A DNA stretch of 64,000 nt from Halichoerus grypus (GCF_964656455.1 NC_135714.1:127590131-127654130); one strand, 5' to 3'; shown: positions 23,521 through 35,409, counted from the stretch's first letter. The notes: generated by a model not told the origin, from the sequence alone. Numbers and translations are program-made.

Positions 23521-25265
23521 GCCTAGCTAATGCAGGGGAAGGGTCTTTTTCAGGAATAGACCATAATCAGAATAATGACACTTCTTCAGAAAGAAAATAA
23601 CTCAGTCAAAATAATGACAAATAACAGTACAGAATGACAGGCCAGCCTGTTGTCTCACTTGTCCATGTGTTTAATTGACTACTCTAAACATAGGGGAAGG
23701 AAAAGAAGGAGCATTAGAGGGATGGATGAAAAACTACTCGTCTCTTCCCATCTCCACAACAGCACCTACCACCTACAGACAGTACACTGAAGTTAATTTT
23801 CAATAAAACAATAGAACTGTTTCCTACTGTTTGAATTTCTGTCTTTTATTTTCTTGTTTATCTTGTATGTGTCTTTTTCTCCATTTTCCACCCAGAGTTC
23901 ATTAGTTATCATGGAAACAATGACTCTGGTGCACATGAGGAATAGAGACATAAGTATTTTCAAGTGAGGCAAAGTGCCACAAATTACATTCAGTTCTTAG
24001 AGCTGGGTTTACACCACAGTTGGGACAGCAGCAAAATTAAATCAGAAATTAGACTGCTGAATTATTCTGGATTCAACTCTAGAAGGCAAGCTGCTAGTCT
24101 CTGCAGGAGAACATATGAATTTGAGCTGCAGAGAATGATCAGGCAATGTACAACACACTGGGACAAAATGGATTTGGAGGAGGAAGGGATAAATAAAAGT
24201 TCTCCATCTCTTTTCTACAAATTTCAAAATATCCCTTTGGTGTCAGGAGCTGGAGTTGCCACATTAAAAAACCTGTTAATAAGAACTTAGAAAAATAGCA
24301 TTATTTCCATCATTTAGAGAACAGCCTTTGGTTAAGGAAAATAATAAAGACATTCAGATTATATAAAAATTCTACTTATATATGCAGGCAAGGTTAAGAC
24401 TACTAAGCTGGAGGTGTCCAATGAAAATCTGAACCTGATTCATTAAGTCATGAAGACAAATGAAAATTTAAAAAAACCCTTTAAAATTAACTGCCATAAA
24501 CAACAGGAATACACCTTACCCCTGCTATTAGCCATAATTGGGTTTTGGAAGGAAACAGAAGCCGAATGCAATATAGGTAATTAAAGAACAAGCTTTTGTT
24601 AACACTAGCAATCATGGGGTTGTGATTTTACAGACTTGGAACCTATTAGGGTGCCCTGAAACTAGTCTATTTTTAAATAGGTAGTGTATTTCTCTTTCTT
24701 ACAACACTAAAGTATAATCCTGGCTAACAGACAGGTCGTTTTCTATTCAAACTATTTACTATCCATTTAGGGCAAAGATGAGCATTTTTAGAATCCAGAA
24801 TTACCATGGAAACCATATTGTTAATCCCTGAGGGCTGGCGAACAATTGGTTATGAAATCATGATGACTAAATTACAAGTCCCTAAATAGTGCATTACTGT
24901 AACTACTATCTCAATATTAAGCATATGGGTTTTTATTTTGTTTCCCTTTAAAATGAACTCTTTTTTTATAAGATGGCTATAACATATTAATTAGGTAACT
25001 TTAAGTAAATATGGCATTTCAAAATATGATGGCTGAGAATCAAACTTAAAATCATAATGAATATAAAAGAATGATTGCAATTGTCATGCCAGATGTCAGC
25101 ATTTGGGGAGAAATAACATAGACTTAGCTTTAAAAAAAGTTCAGAAGTAAAATATGAAAATAACACCAGTAGACCCAAGAAGTATGAACCTTTTTAAAAA
25201 GTTCCTAACCATGCTACTTGGAAAGAAAACTTCAATCTCAAAGTAGTAGCTCTTCAGATAAGAAA
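23521..25265. other. Unassigned sequence
   Basis: No repeat family is recognised. A 108-codon frame at 23964-24290 has no domain that I know. Its Met is not in a notable context, and a minus-strand frame opposes it. I do not call it a gene. Confidence 0.45.
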
Positions 25266-25269
25266 TTAG

Positions 25270-25625
25270 TGTACCTCTGAAACAAATAATACATTATATG
25301 TTTAAAAAAAAGAAGAAGATAGTAGGAAGGGAAAAATGAAGGGTGGGAAATTGGAGGGGGAGATGAACCATGAGAGACTATGGACTCTGAGAAACAAACT
25401 GAGGGTTCTGGGGCGGGGGTTGGGGGGATGGGTTAGCCTGGTGATGGGTATTAAAGAGGGCACGTACTGCATGGAGCACTGAGTGTTATACGCAAACAAT
25501 GAATCATGGAACACTACATCAAAAACAAATGATGTAATGTATGGTGATTAACATAACATAAAAAAATTTTTAAAAACTAATGATGTAATGTATGGTGATT
25601 AACATAACATAATAAAATTTAAAAA
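25270..25625 (+). mobile_element. Composite L1 3' end (copy 2), severely 5' truncated
   Basis: It keeps only about 34 bp of the first 3'-UTR module (gtacctctgaaacaaataat...atgttt), then the internal A-run (25304-25311) and the complete second module (gaagatagtaggaaggga onward). The last part of the second module is present twice in tandem (25523-25562 and 25574-25613). The minus frame 25302-25514 is a shadow. Confidence 0.85.
25523..25613 (+). repeat. Tandem duplication of the L1 terminus
   Basis: Two copies of a stretch containing aatgatgtaatgtatggtga and ttaacataacataa, at a period of about 51 bp. I see no mismatch over the shared 34 bases. The copies are separated by an A/T-rich spacer (aaaaaatttttaaaa). 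Confidence 0.88.
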
Positions 25626-26370
25626 AAGAATAAACTGCACATTTCTTTCTACATTGGGTACAAAAGTAGAATTATAAAGCCTTGTGGTATTCATTTCCCT
25701 CTTTTATTGTATATGTAATATTGTTATTCAGCTAGTTATAATGAACTGTTGATCTCAGACTTTTATCACCTACCATCCCACAGAAAGGACACTTAACCCT
25801 ATCTCAGCATTCTGCTCTGCCTCATATTCTTAATCAGGGGCTGTTTAATTGCTGTTAAATCAGCCTTATTCTGAGATTATAATCTAATTCTATTAATTGG
25901 ATTCTAGACTAGGTCCTCATAAATAAACCTTAGTCTTCATCTAAAAATCACTCCCAATCCAGCACTCACATTCTTTCTGCCCCTTACCTCCAGCAGAACT
26001 AAATTCTTAACATAATATCTTGCAAATTTCTAGTCTCATCTAGAATTAGAAACTATCCTACTTTGATCTTGCTAGAGCTCTCTGGACTAGGCACCCAGCC
26101 CCTAAATTCTCTCTCTTGCCAGATTTGTCTGATTTCCCTGTCTTGACATCTGATTATTGCCTGCTATCATATCCTCAGATGATATACCTTGCTTACCTAT
26201 GGCAAGCCACTGGGCCCTTCTCATGCAGACTTAACTTACCTAATGGTACTTCCAATGATAGTTTTTGATGGAACCTTTTGAGATTGCTTTGCCTGACCTG
26301 GGAGATCTACATTGTCTGTAGGTTCTAGTTCTACATGATCAGAGATACTTAACGGAACTTCCTAGGTTGA
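25626..26370. other. Unassigned sequence
   Basis: No exon or family recognised. Parts of 25960-26230 are C/T-rich and somewhat L2-like in composition, but I cannot align them by eye. Confidence 0.4.
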
Positions 26371-26377
26371 TGCAAAT

Positions 26378-26505
26378 GTTCTATTATCTGTGCTGCCCAA
26401 TATGGTAGCCATTAGCAACATGTGGCTCTTGTGTACTTGAAATGTAGTAAGTGTGACTAAGGCACTGAATTTTTAATTTTTAAATTTTTAACTTCTTGGT
26501 TACCA
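26378..26505 (+). mobile_element. DNA-transposon-like scrap (MER type, tentative)
   Basis: The sequence ctgtgctgcccaatatggta, gccattagcaacatgtggct and ttgaaatgtagtaagtgtga matches half of a palindromic mammalian repeat that usually reads 'gccactagccacatgtggct'. The family name is not certain. Confidence 0.5.
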
Positions 26506-26871
26506 TTTTGGATAGCTCAGGTCCAAGTCTTCCCCCAACTTCTTGGTAGTTTACAAATAAAAATCATGATATAATGTTAAATAGGAATAATTATGAAGTC
26601 TAGATGTAGGGTGTAATACATATACAGATACAGATAGAAGAAAACCATATTATTAGTTTTTGTCCTTCCCCATTTCCATTATATCAGTGATACTAACCAG
26701 CCTGTGTAAGTACCCAAACCATTAATATAAGAATTGACAACATATTAAAGATGACATGTAAAGAAAAAGGAGAAAAAATATTTAAATGTTAATCTTTATG
26801 CACTTTTCCATATGCTATTTGATATAAATAAGAATATTCAATGAAGAAATAGTTTTACATTTGATTTTTTA

Positions 26872-27082
26872 TTTTATGTTTTTAAGATTTTATTTATTTA
26901 TTTGAGAGAGAGCGTGAGCAAGAGAGAAAGAGAGCACAAGCTGAGGGGGAGAGGCAGAAGGAGAGAGAGAAGCAGACTCCCCACTGAGCTTGGAGCCTGA
27001 CACGGGGCTCAATCCCAGGACCCCCAGATCATGACCTGAGCTGAAGGCAGATGCTTAACCAACTGAGCCACCCAGGCGTCCC
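26872..27082 (-). mobile_element. SINEC element
   Basis: Long AGAGAG-rich middle, and a head at the right ending acccaggcgtccc. Exact 16-base TSD tacatttgatttttta at 26856-26871 and 27083-27098. Confidence 0.94.
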
Positions 27083-27098
27083 TACATTTGATTTTTTA

Positions 27099-27655
27099 AT
27101 CAATTACCTAACAAAAGGTGTGAAATATGTGGCTTGACAAGCACAGTTTATATAAATAATAAACAAGCTTTTAATTGGTTGTCAAGCTCCATATAAACTC
27201 TTGTGACATGGCCACTAAAAATATAGTGTTTCTGTATGTAATTGGATGCTATTAGGAGCCAAAGGGCAAAATTGGAAACTAAGATTCACAAATGAGTAGA
27301 AACAAGAAGCTGATGTACTGCATTCTAAGTCTAGAAAGCTATAAGCTGTTGAGGCTTGCTGAGAGATGTATGCTGTGCAATCAGCTCTAATTCCCCTCAA
27401 TGCTCACCTCGCTGTACAACTGCCACCACCACTGGAAGAAATGAAGGTGCCTTTGAGGGAAGGCCACTGTAGGAAAGTTGTTCCTTCTCTTTACTTCCTT
27501 GCGGGAACCTCCCCATAGTTAAATGAAAAAGATTCCAAAGAACTGGTTGTAAATAATGGAGGTCCCTTCAAGAAGGGGAAATAGGCTTTTTGGTTCCTAG
27601 TTGACCATCTATTAGGCATTAATTTTTTTTTTTTTTTTGCCATTTCTGTTCATTT
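27099..27655. other. Unassigned sequence ending in a T-run
   Basis: No recognised repeat or exon. A T-run of about 18 lies at 27621-27638. Confidence 0.4.
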
Positions 27656-27659
27656 ATTT

Positions 27660-27778
27660 TTCTTTCTTTTTTTATTATTATTTTCAGTTAGCCAACATAT
27701 AGTACATCATTAGTTTTTGATGTAGTGTTCAACAATTCATCAGTTGTGTATAACACCCAGTGCTCATCACAACGCATG
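27660..27778 (-). mobile_element. Very short L1 3' end
   Basis: The minus strand reads gtgatgagcactgggtgtta, tgaattgttgaacactacat and ctaatgatgtactatatgtt, then an A-rich tail. Only about 110 bp of the 3' UTR survive, so it is strongly 5' truncated. Confidence 0.8.
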
Positions 27779-28780
27779 CCGACCTGCCTCTATGCTACTG
27801 GAGCAAAGGAAAGAACAATGAGGAAAGATGAAAAGCTACATGGTAGAGAACTGCCAAGGGCAAAAGAAGGGCTGCCTTTTTGTATCTCCAGTTTCCATGA
27901 GATCAAGGCACATAGACAGATTCAAGAAATGGGGGGCAGGGTGGATATTTCCTGGTTTTGTCCCAAACCTTCAAACTAATCATGAACACAGATTTGAGCA
28001 TCAGAGGAAGATATTAAGACACTAACAACTGAGAGATACCCAGAAGGCATAGTCTAGCCTAGCAAAGGGCCATCAATGCCTATGCAGACTACTTGGGTGT
28101 GAGCCCTTCTGCAGAGAGTCCTTTTGAAGCTCTCACCATAGATACTTAGTCCATATATAGTAAGTTAGAATGGCAGACACACAGGCTAAACCTGACACAG
28201 GCAGACAAATAAGGATATCACTGCTTTACCTAGCCAGACTCCTGCCCAACATTGGGAATCTAACTGCCCAGAAGAAGGAATGGAGAAGTGAAAATACATT
28301 GTAAGCCGCTGGAACCATGGTCAACACTGGGCAAGAAAAGCAGGGTCTTAGTTTCTGAGATTGAAAGTATAAAATTAGTTGGTCAGAGTCTTACCAAACC
28401 AGAATGAGGTGGTTTAAGAACTGGAAGTGAGAGAAACATTATTGTATTATACTGAGACATAATTAATATAAATGGACTTCCAGCATAGAAAGGGAGGCCG
28501 GTATTTGATACCAGAGAGCTGGAGGTTCTTATTAATACAAAATTATTTCATTTTACTCCCAAATGAGATGACATCCTTATGTTAATCACTAGAGCTAAAT
28601 CAGAAACATATATATAGGTATAGGGGTGTGTGTATGTGTGTGTGTGTGTATGTGTATGTATCACAGAAAATATGTGCCCAAACAACAAGAGAAGCAAAAA
28701 AAAAAAAAAAAAAAATAGAATTCCCAGAAAAGAATGTAAGGACTTTTGGGAAAAATGCAACAGTCTAGCACATAGGTCAT
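27779..28780. other. Unassigned sequence with microsatellites
   Basis: No gene recognised. Two overlapping plus frames (27725-27979 and 27828-28025) start in or next to the L1 tail and have no domain. A TG/TATG microsatellite lies at 28625-28660 and an A-run at 28697-28715. Confidence 0.45.
28625..28660. repeat. (TG)n/(TATG)n microsatellite
   Basis: Interrupted gtgtgt and gtatgt units over about 36 bp. The minus frame 28548-28760 arises from this and the nearby A-run. Confidence 0.85.
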
Positions 28781-30365
28781 GAAGTCTCAGAAGAAAAGAA
28801 GAGACAGAACGAGATGAAATTCATAAATTTTCCAAAAGTTATGAAAAAAAATCAAACCAGAAATTCAGGAAGCACCAGGAAACCCAAGCGATATAAATAC
28901 AAAGAAAATCATATATAAGTATAGATAATGAATTTTCTAAAAAAAAAAAAAAAAACCCAAGAGGAAAAAAAAAACAAAAACACAGAAAATTAATATTGAC
29001 TATATAAAAATAATGTTATATGAGATTTTTAGAATTTAAAAAATTGCCACTCTAGACCACAAGGCAGATTGGCAGTGTTCTAACACATTACACTCTGAGA
29101 AGTGTTGAAAGAGTCAATTGAAATTAAACATTAACAAGACAATATTCATGTCATAATCTCTAAAATAACCACAGAGAAAATGGAAAGGACAGTATAACTA
29201 ACAAAGGATAGAGAATGAAACTGAAAAAAAGTAAAAACAATCACAAATGATTCAAGAATCGAGATAAAAGTGATTGTAGAACAAGTGGAACAAATAGAAG
29301 ATGAGTAATGAGAAGGGAGATTTAGATACAAACATTTGGCAAGATATATGAAACAGAAATAGCATAAAGTATGCAGCTAACCAAGATTGTCAGACTGGAT
29401 AAAAACAAAAGCAAATTTCAAACCATTTCCAAAAGCCACATCATATTTATCAGGACACACAAAGCTTAAAAGAAAATACATGGAAAGAGACATGCCATTC
29501 AGCAATAACCAAAAATAAAAGGTACTGTAACTATAATTACAACAAAATGGAACAAAATAAATTTTTGGCAAGGAGCATGACAGATATGGTGGGAAAATTC
29601 ATAATGATAAAAGTGTCAATCCATAAGTATGACATAACAATTCTAAATTTATTTGTTACTACTAAAATATAATATATAAAGCAAAAATATTGATAAAACC
29701 CAAGGATAAACAGACAAATCCATAACCATAACAGTTTTAAAAATATCTATCTCGGAGGCACCTGGGTGGCTCAGTCATTAAGCGTCTGCCTTCGGCTCAG
29801 GTCATGATCCCAGAGTCCTGGGATCGAGCCCCACATCGGGCTCCCTGCTCAGTGAGGAGCCTGCTTCTCCCTCTCCCATTCCCCCTGCTTGTGCTCCCTC
29901 TCTCGCTGTGTCTCTCTCTGTCAAATAAATAAATAAAATCTTTAAAAAAAAATATCTATCTCAATAATTGATAGAATATTAATATAAAAATTGGTAAGAC
30001 TATGAAAGATCTGAAAAACATAATTAACAAATTTGGTCTAAAATACACATTCTTTTCAAATTGTGCATAGCACATTTACCAAAAATGACCATATTCTAGG
30101 CCATAAGGCAAATTTCAACACATGTTGAAGTGATAAAATAATTCAAAGTATGTTTTCTGACCACAGTGAAATTAAGCTAGAAATCAATATAATTTTTTTT
30201 AAAAGGATAACCAGTAAATCCATAAATGTTTGGGAATTAAGCAAGGTACTTCCAAATGACTCATTAGTAAAACATTTATCTATGATAAATGATCTATTAT
30301 TGATAGATCTCGATAGAAATTAGAATGTCTTTTGAATTGAATGATAATGAAAATGCAGCATATCA
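28781..30365 (+). mobile_element. Ancient L1M relic: ORF1 end and ORF2 endonuclease region
   Basis: The order of phrases fits one old L1: aggaagcaccaggaaaccca (28869 on), aaataaccacagagaaaatg, gattgtcagactggataaaa (29386), atcaggacacacaaagctta, ataattgatagaatattaat after the SINE, aatacacattcttttcaaat (the 'EYTFFS' part of the endonuclease), ccatattctaggccataagg ('DHILGHK') and ttctgaccacagtgaaatta ('SDHNGIKLE'). All frames are broken. A SINE sits at 29754-29949. The left edge is uncertain. Confidence 0.65.
29754..29949 (+). mobile_element. SINEC element in the old L1
   Basis: Head ggcacctgggtggctcag, intact B box (ggatcgagcccc), tctcccattccccctgcttg middle and caaataaataaataaaatct tail. Exact 13-base TSD aaatatctatctc at 29741-29753 and 29950-29962. 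The old L1 endonuclease reading resumes directly after it. Confidence 0.95.
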
Positions 30366-30658
30366 AATGATATACAAATAGTAAAAAAGAAAATATTTAC
30401 AAGCTATGTTACAAAGGATTAATCTATAGAAGTTACTTAGAGCCCTAACAAATCAATAAAGAAGACAATCTAACAAATAAAGAAATAGTAAAAAAATTAT
30501 CAAGGAATTGACTGAAACTACAAATGGTTAATGAATATTTGAATAAGTCAACCTCATTTACAGAGAAGCACATGTTGAAACAACTGAAATATAGTTTTGC
30601 TCATCAGCTTTTCAAAAAAGTAAACCAATTGATAATACTGAATAAACTGGAATTAAAA
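30366..30658 (+). mobile_element. Ancient L1M ORF2 C-terminal scrap
   Basis: The sequence ttacaaaggattaatctata, ttacttagagccctaacaaa, tcaataaagaagacaatcta and caaatggttaatgaatattt ('QMANKH') fits the ORF2 end. It follows the endonuclease fragment with the whole RT core missing, so a large internal deletion or a second element is implied. Confidence 0.55.
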
Positions 30659-30668
30659 CCTAGGCTGA

Positions 30669-30840
30669 GGGGCGCCTGGGTGGCTCAGTTGGTTAAGCGT
30701 CTGCCTTCAGCTCAGGGTCCTAGGATTGGCCCCATATCCGGCTACCTGCTGAGCAGGGAGCCTGCTTCTCCCTCTCCTTGTGCCCCTACCCCCGCTCATG
30801 CTCTCTCGCTCTCAAATAAATAAAAACTAAAAAAAAAAAT
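30669..30840 (+). mobile_element. SINEC element with a short internal deletion
   Basis: Head to tail is present, but the 'tcatgatcccag' block between ctcagg and ggtcc is missing (near 30711-30716). TSD ctaggctga (30660-30668) and ctagactga (30841-30849) differs at one base. The frame 30524-30823 runs through it and is not a gene. Confidence 0.92.
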
Positions 30841-31091
30841 CTAGACTGACCCAATACATCCTTTTCACTGCCACAAACATTGCTTCAATGAATCAGTCCT
30901 TCAAAGTAGCTGTGAACAATGTTCGTATACACACTTCTATCCTACCAGCTGGGACACAGCATCACCTTCCTTATTTCTTTGCCCAGCTCCCTCCTACTCA
31001 ACTGCAAGCCCCTTGAGTGAAAGAATTGTGCGCCATGTACCATACAACCTGAGAGCAATCCTTCCTTGACTTATAACAGGTATAATAACAA

Positions 31092-31281
31092 CAGGGGCAC
31101 CTGGGTGGTACAGTCAGTTAAGTGTCCAACTCTTGGTTTCTGCTCAGGTTGAGATCTCAGAGTCGTGAGATCGAGCCCTGCGCTGAGCTCAGAGTCTGCT
31201 TGAGATTCTCTCTCCCTCTGCCTCTGCCCCTCCCCCTGCTCTTGTTCTCTCTCTCTCAAATAAAGAAATAAATCTTAAAAA
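31092..31281 (+). mobile_element. SINEC element (older type)
   Basis: It carries ctcttggtttctgctcaggt and a gagatcgagccc B box, then the CT-rich middle. TSD aataacaa at 31084-31091 and 31282-31289. The minus frame 31071-31259 is an artefact. Confidence 0.9.
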
Positions 31282-31296
31282 AATAACAATAATAAT

Positions 31297-31892
31297 GTTC
31301 AATTAGTGCTTTGTTTGCACTAACAGAAATGCAATAATCTGATCAAAGGAGATGCCTGTTTTGTTTATTTCTGCCTGGGTTGAAATGATATATTCAATTC
31401 TATGCATTACATTTCTTGTGGAATTTTTAACAAGAGGAACATAACCAAAGGAGGGCTCCATGGAATATTGCAGACTGCTTATTGAAAAAGAGCTGGGGAT
31501 GCCTCCCTTCAAGCAGAGTGAAAACACAGAGGGCCATATTAGCTATCTACACATGTTAGCAAGAGTACCAGAGGGAAAGATAGGTGAGATTTAACCCTGG
31601 AACTCCAGAAGGTAGAGTTACGAGAAAAAGATGTGAGCTTCAGAGAGAGAACATAATGATGTATTATTTAATAATTAGTGATGTTTGAAAATGAAAATAC
31701 TGTCACAGGCAAAACTGTGCTTTCACAAGCTACATGGCCAGACAGCCACCTTTCAGGAATGTTGACTAAAAGAGTAGATGTCCACAAAAATCTCTTCCCA
31801 CACTGATATGCTATGACCTTAAATTTGGGAGAATATCTAAATCAGAGTATCAAGAACCACATTATTAGAGGAGGAGAAAAGGCATGATAAGA
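31297..31892. other. Unassigned sequence
   Basis: No recognised family or exon. The minus frame 31303-31527 has no domain. Confidence 0.45.
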
Positions 31893-32010
31893 ATCCTTAA
31901 TTCATTTGCTTATTCATACTAACAACAAATACATACTGAGCATATACTATGTGCCAGGCGCTGCTTTAAATTTGGGGGATGCATCAGTGAACAAAATAGA
32001 TGAAGATCAC
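31893..32010 (-). mobile_element. L2 LINE 3' end
   Basis: The reversed L2 ending is clear: ttcatttgcttattcatact, gagcatatactatgtgccag, gcgctgctttaaatttgggg and atgcatcagtgaacaaaata. Confidence 0.75.
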
Positions 32011-32044
32011 TGTTACGGGATACAGACAATAAGTAACATGATAA

Positions 32045-32730
32045 AAAGTATATTAGTATGTTTTTCAGTTAGGATCTCAGGAAATAGACGACATACTTAA
32101 TGAAAAGTTTAATAAAAAAGACTACTTAAAAAAGGTAAGGTCAACGGGCGCCTGGGTGGCTCATTCGTTAAGCGTCTGCCTTCGGCTCAGGTCATGATCC
32201 CAGGGTCCTGGGATCGAGTCCCACATCGGGCTCCCTCCTCGAGGGGAAGCTTGCTTCTCCCTCTCCCACTCCCGCTGCTTGTGTTCCTGCTCTCGCTATC
32301 TCTGTCTCTGTCAAATAAATAAATAAAATCTTTTAAAAAAAAAAAAAAGGTAAGGTCAAGGTTTAGAGAAACCAACAAGGGCTAGTGCATAATCCCAGGG
32401 CTAACAACTTCAGGGAGGTGTTATACCAGTAGGCCTGATGGAACCAGCGAAGGGCATAGTTATCAAAACTCATCAAGGGCCATATGACAGGAGTTATAGA
32501 TTTCAGTAGAGCAAAGCAGCCAATGGATGAAGACACAGCAGGGAAGGAGCTGGGGAAATAAATACCCCAGCCTCATTGCCCTTTTGCCCTCTGATCTAGT
32601 GCTACTGCCTCCTGTTGATTACACACAACTGAAACCCAAAGGACCAGGGAGCCTGTTGATGAAGTTCATACATTTCATCATCCCAGGGCACAGAGCAGGG
32701 TGGAGAATGACTGTGAGGGAGCAAATGAAA
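32045..32730. repeat. Unclassified old mammalian repeat, split by a SINE
   Basis: The text on both sides of the SINE (gatctcaggaaatagacgac; ggtttagagaaaccaacaag; cctgttgattacacacaact; atcatcccagggcacagagc) is a phrase series I know from several mammalian genomes, but I cannot name the family. The frame 32527-32775 lies within it. Confidence 0.4.
32145..32345 (+). mobile_element. SINEC element
   Basis: Head gggcgcctgggtggctcatt, ggatcgagtcccacatcggg, tctcccactcccgctgcttg, caaataaataaataaaatct and an A-run. Exact 14-base TSD aaaggtaaggtcaa at 32131-32144 and 32346-32359. Confidence 0.95.
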
Positions 32731-34010
32731 AATAGCCAGGTTGGCATGTTAGAAGGCAGTAAGTATGGAAAGTAGTAATAAGAATAACAGAGTAGGGAAA
32801 GGGGGATAAGGAGTACAGAGATCAGGAGAGGGTGTTGCACAATAAAGTGGTCAGAGTAGACAGAATTGAGAAGGTATCGTTTGAACTAAGACTTGAAGGA
32901 GATAGGGAAGTTAGTCAGGTGAATATCTGGGTAGAAAATGTTCCAGGAAGAATAAATGGTACAGCCAAAGGATTTTCTGACAGGTTAGATGTGGGAGTGA
33001 GAGAAAGAGAGGAGTCAAGGATGTCCCCCAAATTCAGAGGCTTAGAGAAAGGAGGATGCAATTGCCATTAATAAAGATGGGAAGAATGTAGGTAGGGCCA
33101 ATTTGAACCAGAAGATCAAGAGTTTATTTTGGGTATGCTGCATCTAGAGAATCTATTAGACCTCTGAGTGGAGATACTGACTAGGCAGATACATAAACAA
33201 GCCTAAAATTGGGAGAGGGGTCAGGACTAGATATAGAAGTTTGGGAGTAGTCAGCATACCTGTGATATTTAAAGCCATGAAATGAAAAAGATCACGAAGA
33301 TAGTAAGTATAAACAGAGGAGGGAAGAGGACTAAGGACAGAGGGTAGGGGAATTGCAACAGTAAGGTGGTAGGGAGAAGATGAGGAATCAGCAAAGGAGA
33401 CTGATAAGGAAAAACCAGAGAGAGGAGAGAAACCAAGAGATGTTTTTGAACAACCACAACAATAAGTCTATCAAGGAGAAGGCAGTGACTAGCTCTTGGA
33501 AACGCTGCCGGTAGACCAAGTAAGATGATAACTGGATTTAGCAAAATGGAGGTTATTGGTGGCTTTGACAAGAACAGATTGGGTGGAGGAATGGGAGAAG
33601 GTGTGTGAGAAATAGTGGATTTAAAAGAGAATAAGAGGAGAGGACTCAAAGACAGTAAGTGTAGACAACTCAAGAAATTTTGCTGCAAAAGAAGTAGTAA
33701 ATGACAGAGAAAGTTTTTGTTTCTGTGGGTTTTGTTTGTTTGTTTAACCTGGGAGAAAGAGCAGAGTGTTTGTATACTGATGGAAAATACCCAGTAAAAA
33801 GAGGAAGATTGATGATTTGGAGAGAGAGGTGAGAATCACTGGAGCAATGTCATGAAGAAGGTGAGATGAGGCTGGATCTAGGACACAACTGAACGGACCA
33901 AGATTGGAACATGAACCAAGTTGTGCATCTATCAGAGCAAAAGGAGGGCAGGGTAACGGATGGAAGTAACAGAGGCATAGATATTTTTGTGAGGAATGAT
34001 GCATTAGCCT
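32731..34010 (-). mobile_element. L2 LINE including reverse-transcriptase C-terminal relic
   Basis: Plus-strand phrases are the reverse complement of L2: cgtttgaactaagacttgaa and ggaagaataaatggtacagc (3' UTR side), aggagtcaaggatgtccccc, aagatcaagagtttattttg, gggagtagtcagcatacctg, gtgtagacaactcaagaaat and gtttgtatactgatggaaaa. On the minus strand this is the L2 RT C-terminal stretch followed by the 3' UTR. The frame 33269-33688 (139 codons, minus) is Ser/Leu-rich, lies inside this block and is not a conserved protein. No catalytic motif is intact. Confidence 0.7.
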
Positions 34011-34960
34011 ATTTGCTTGACATAAAAAAGAAATTCCAAATCAATCTCCATTTCCTTACTTAAGCTCCATTTCCCCACTTACGCGTGGCAGGAGGCACAT
34101 AGGTTCTCTATTAAAAGTGAGGATTTATATTACAATGTGAATTAGATTAATTTATGGGTAAATTGACTTTATCCTGAAGTCAGAAAGTGATCAAAACATT
34201 ACTAAGTCTTAAGTGACCAGCAGTAGGACTGGGCAGTGCAAATTCCAGTGTAGTCACTCTCTGAGTCCACTCAAAGGCAGGGAGAGTCTGGGGACTAGAA
34301 GTCTGTATCAGTGAGCCTCCCTGCCCAGCAGACCCCAGGATCCATCTCACATCGGTGGCATTGAGTCCTACTGCTCTTTAATTATATTCCTATTAGTACA
34401 ATAACAGCAGTCTTTCACTTGAATAGCCTTTCACAATTTAAAAGGCTTTGTACTACATTAAATGAAATTTAAGTTGAAAGGAGCCTCACAATAGAGGAAA
34501 GACAGAAACCTGGCCTCTGGGAAGACAGCCGGCTTCATAGTAGCTTCTATGCCATCAGCACTGCCCTATATTATATCCTCCTCCTTTTCATTTAATCACA
34601 TACCAAAGACAAGAATTTCAAGGGAAAATAAACAGTACTAGATCGTACCCCTATCAAAAGACATTGTTTTTGTGAAATATGGCTGTGTTCATAAAGTGAA
34701 AGCCAAGGGTCTGAATGTCCTTCCTGCCATTTTTGATAAATCAATTGATGATATTCATTTGATACTTATCTTAGACCACTTTTTTTTTTTTTGGATTAGA
34801 CTACTTTCTACTAAGGCTTTTTATTCCTGTCTCAGCTAAACCTTTAGCCATTTTCTGATGAACTGGCAGACTGTTATCTCCCAAGGGCCTGTTAACAAGA
34901 GCTGATATGCACATGAGTAAGGGAGCCTGTAAAGAAGTGCCTCCATGCTGAGAAGGGAAA
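34011..34960. other. Unassigned sequence
   Basis: No gene recognised. A T-run of 12 lies near 34780-34791. The stretch 34395-34470 (gaatagcctttcacaattta...) may be a diverged MIR, but I cannot confirm it. Confidence 0.4.
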
Positions 34961-34974
34961 GAAATGCAAATAAC

Positions 34975-35060
34975 CAGGAGGCGGATATTTACTGAGTATT
35001 TACTTTGGACCATACACTGTGCTGGGAACTTAGAATATATAAGGAAGCGAAATAGACATG
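34975..35060 (-). mobile_element. L2 3' end fragment (tentative)
   Basis: The sequence atttactgagtatttacttt, ggaccatacactgtgctggg and aacttagaatatataaggaa follows the reversed L2 terminus. The 115-codon frame 34964-35311 starts inside it and shows no domain. Confidence 0.5.
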
Positions 35061-35409
35061 GGTATGAGCAGCATGGTCAAATGACACAGATCTCTGAAAG
35101 CAAAATCTTTTATAAAAAGGATTTATGGTCTGCAAGCAAAAGTGGGATGTCAGAAACATTTCAATCCTATATCTTGTTCTGTCTTCTGGCTCTTAAGAAA
35201 ACAAAGAGCCAATACTTGAAAAGGCTACAAGAGAACTGGGAAAGCCACATTTATGTTACAGCCAGGGTTGGATGGTTGGGGACCAGCAGTTCCAAGGTCA
35301 CAGTGAAATAATTTAGGCCATTGGAAAGTGAGAGGAGAAGGATCAGGGAAAGGGAAGTAAAACATTACCGGAATGAAACCTTATACTTCGATGTTGACAG
35401 ATGAAAAGT

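Noticed and set aside
23964..24290. 108-codon plus-strand open frame
   Set aside because: No domain, no similarity I recognise, an opposing minus frame, and no promoter, splice or polyadenylation context. This length is expected by chance in 64 kb.
33269..33688. 139-codon minus-strand open frame
   Set aside because: It lies wholly inside a reversed L2 element, is low-complexity Ser/Leu-rich, and no catalytic motif is readable.
34964..35311. 115-codon plus-strand open frame
   Set aside because: It starts inside an L2 fragment and shows no domain.
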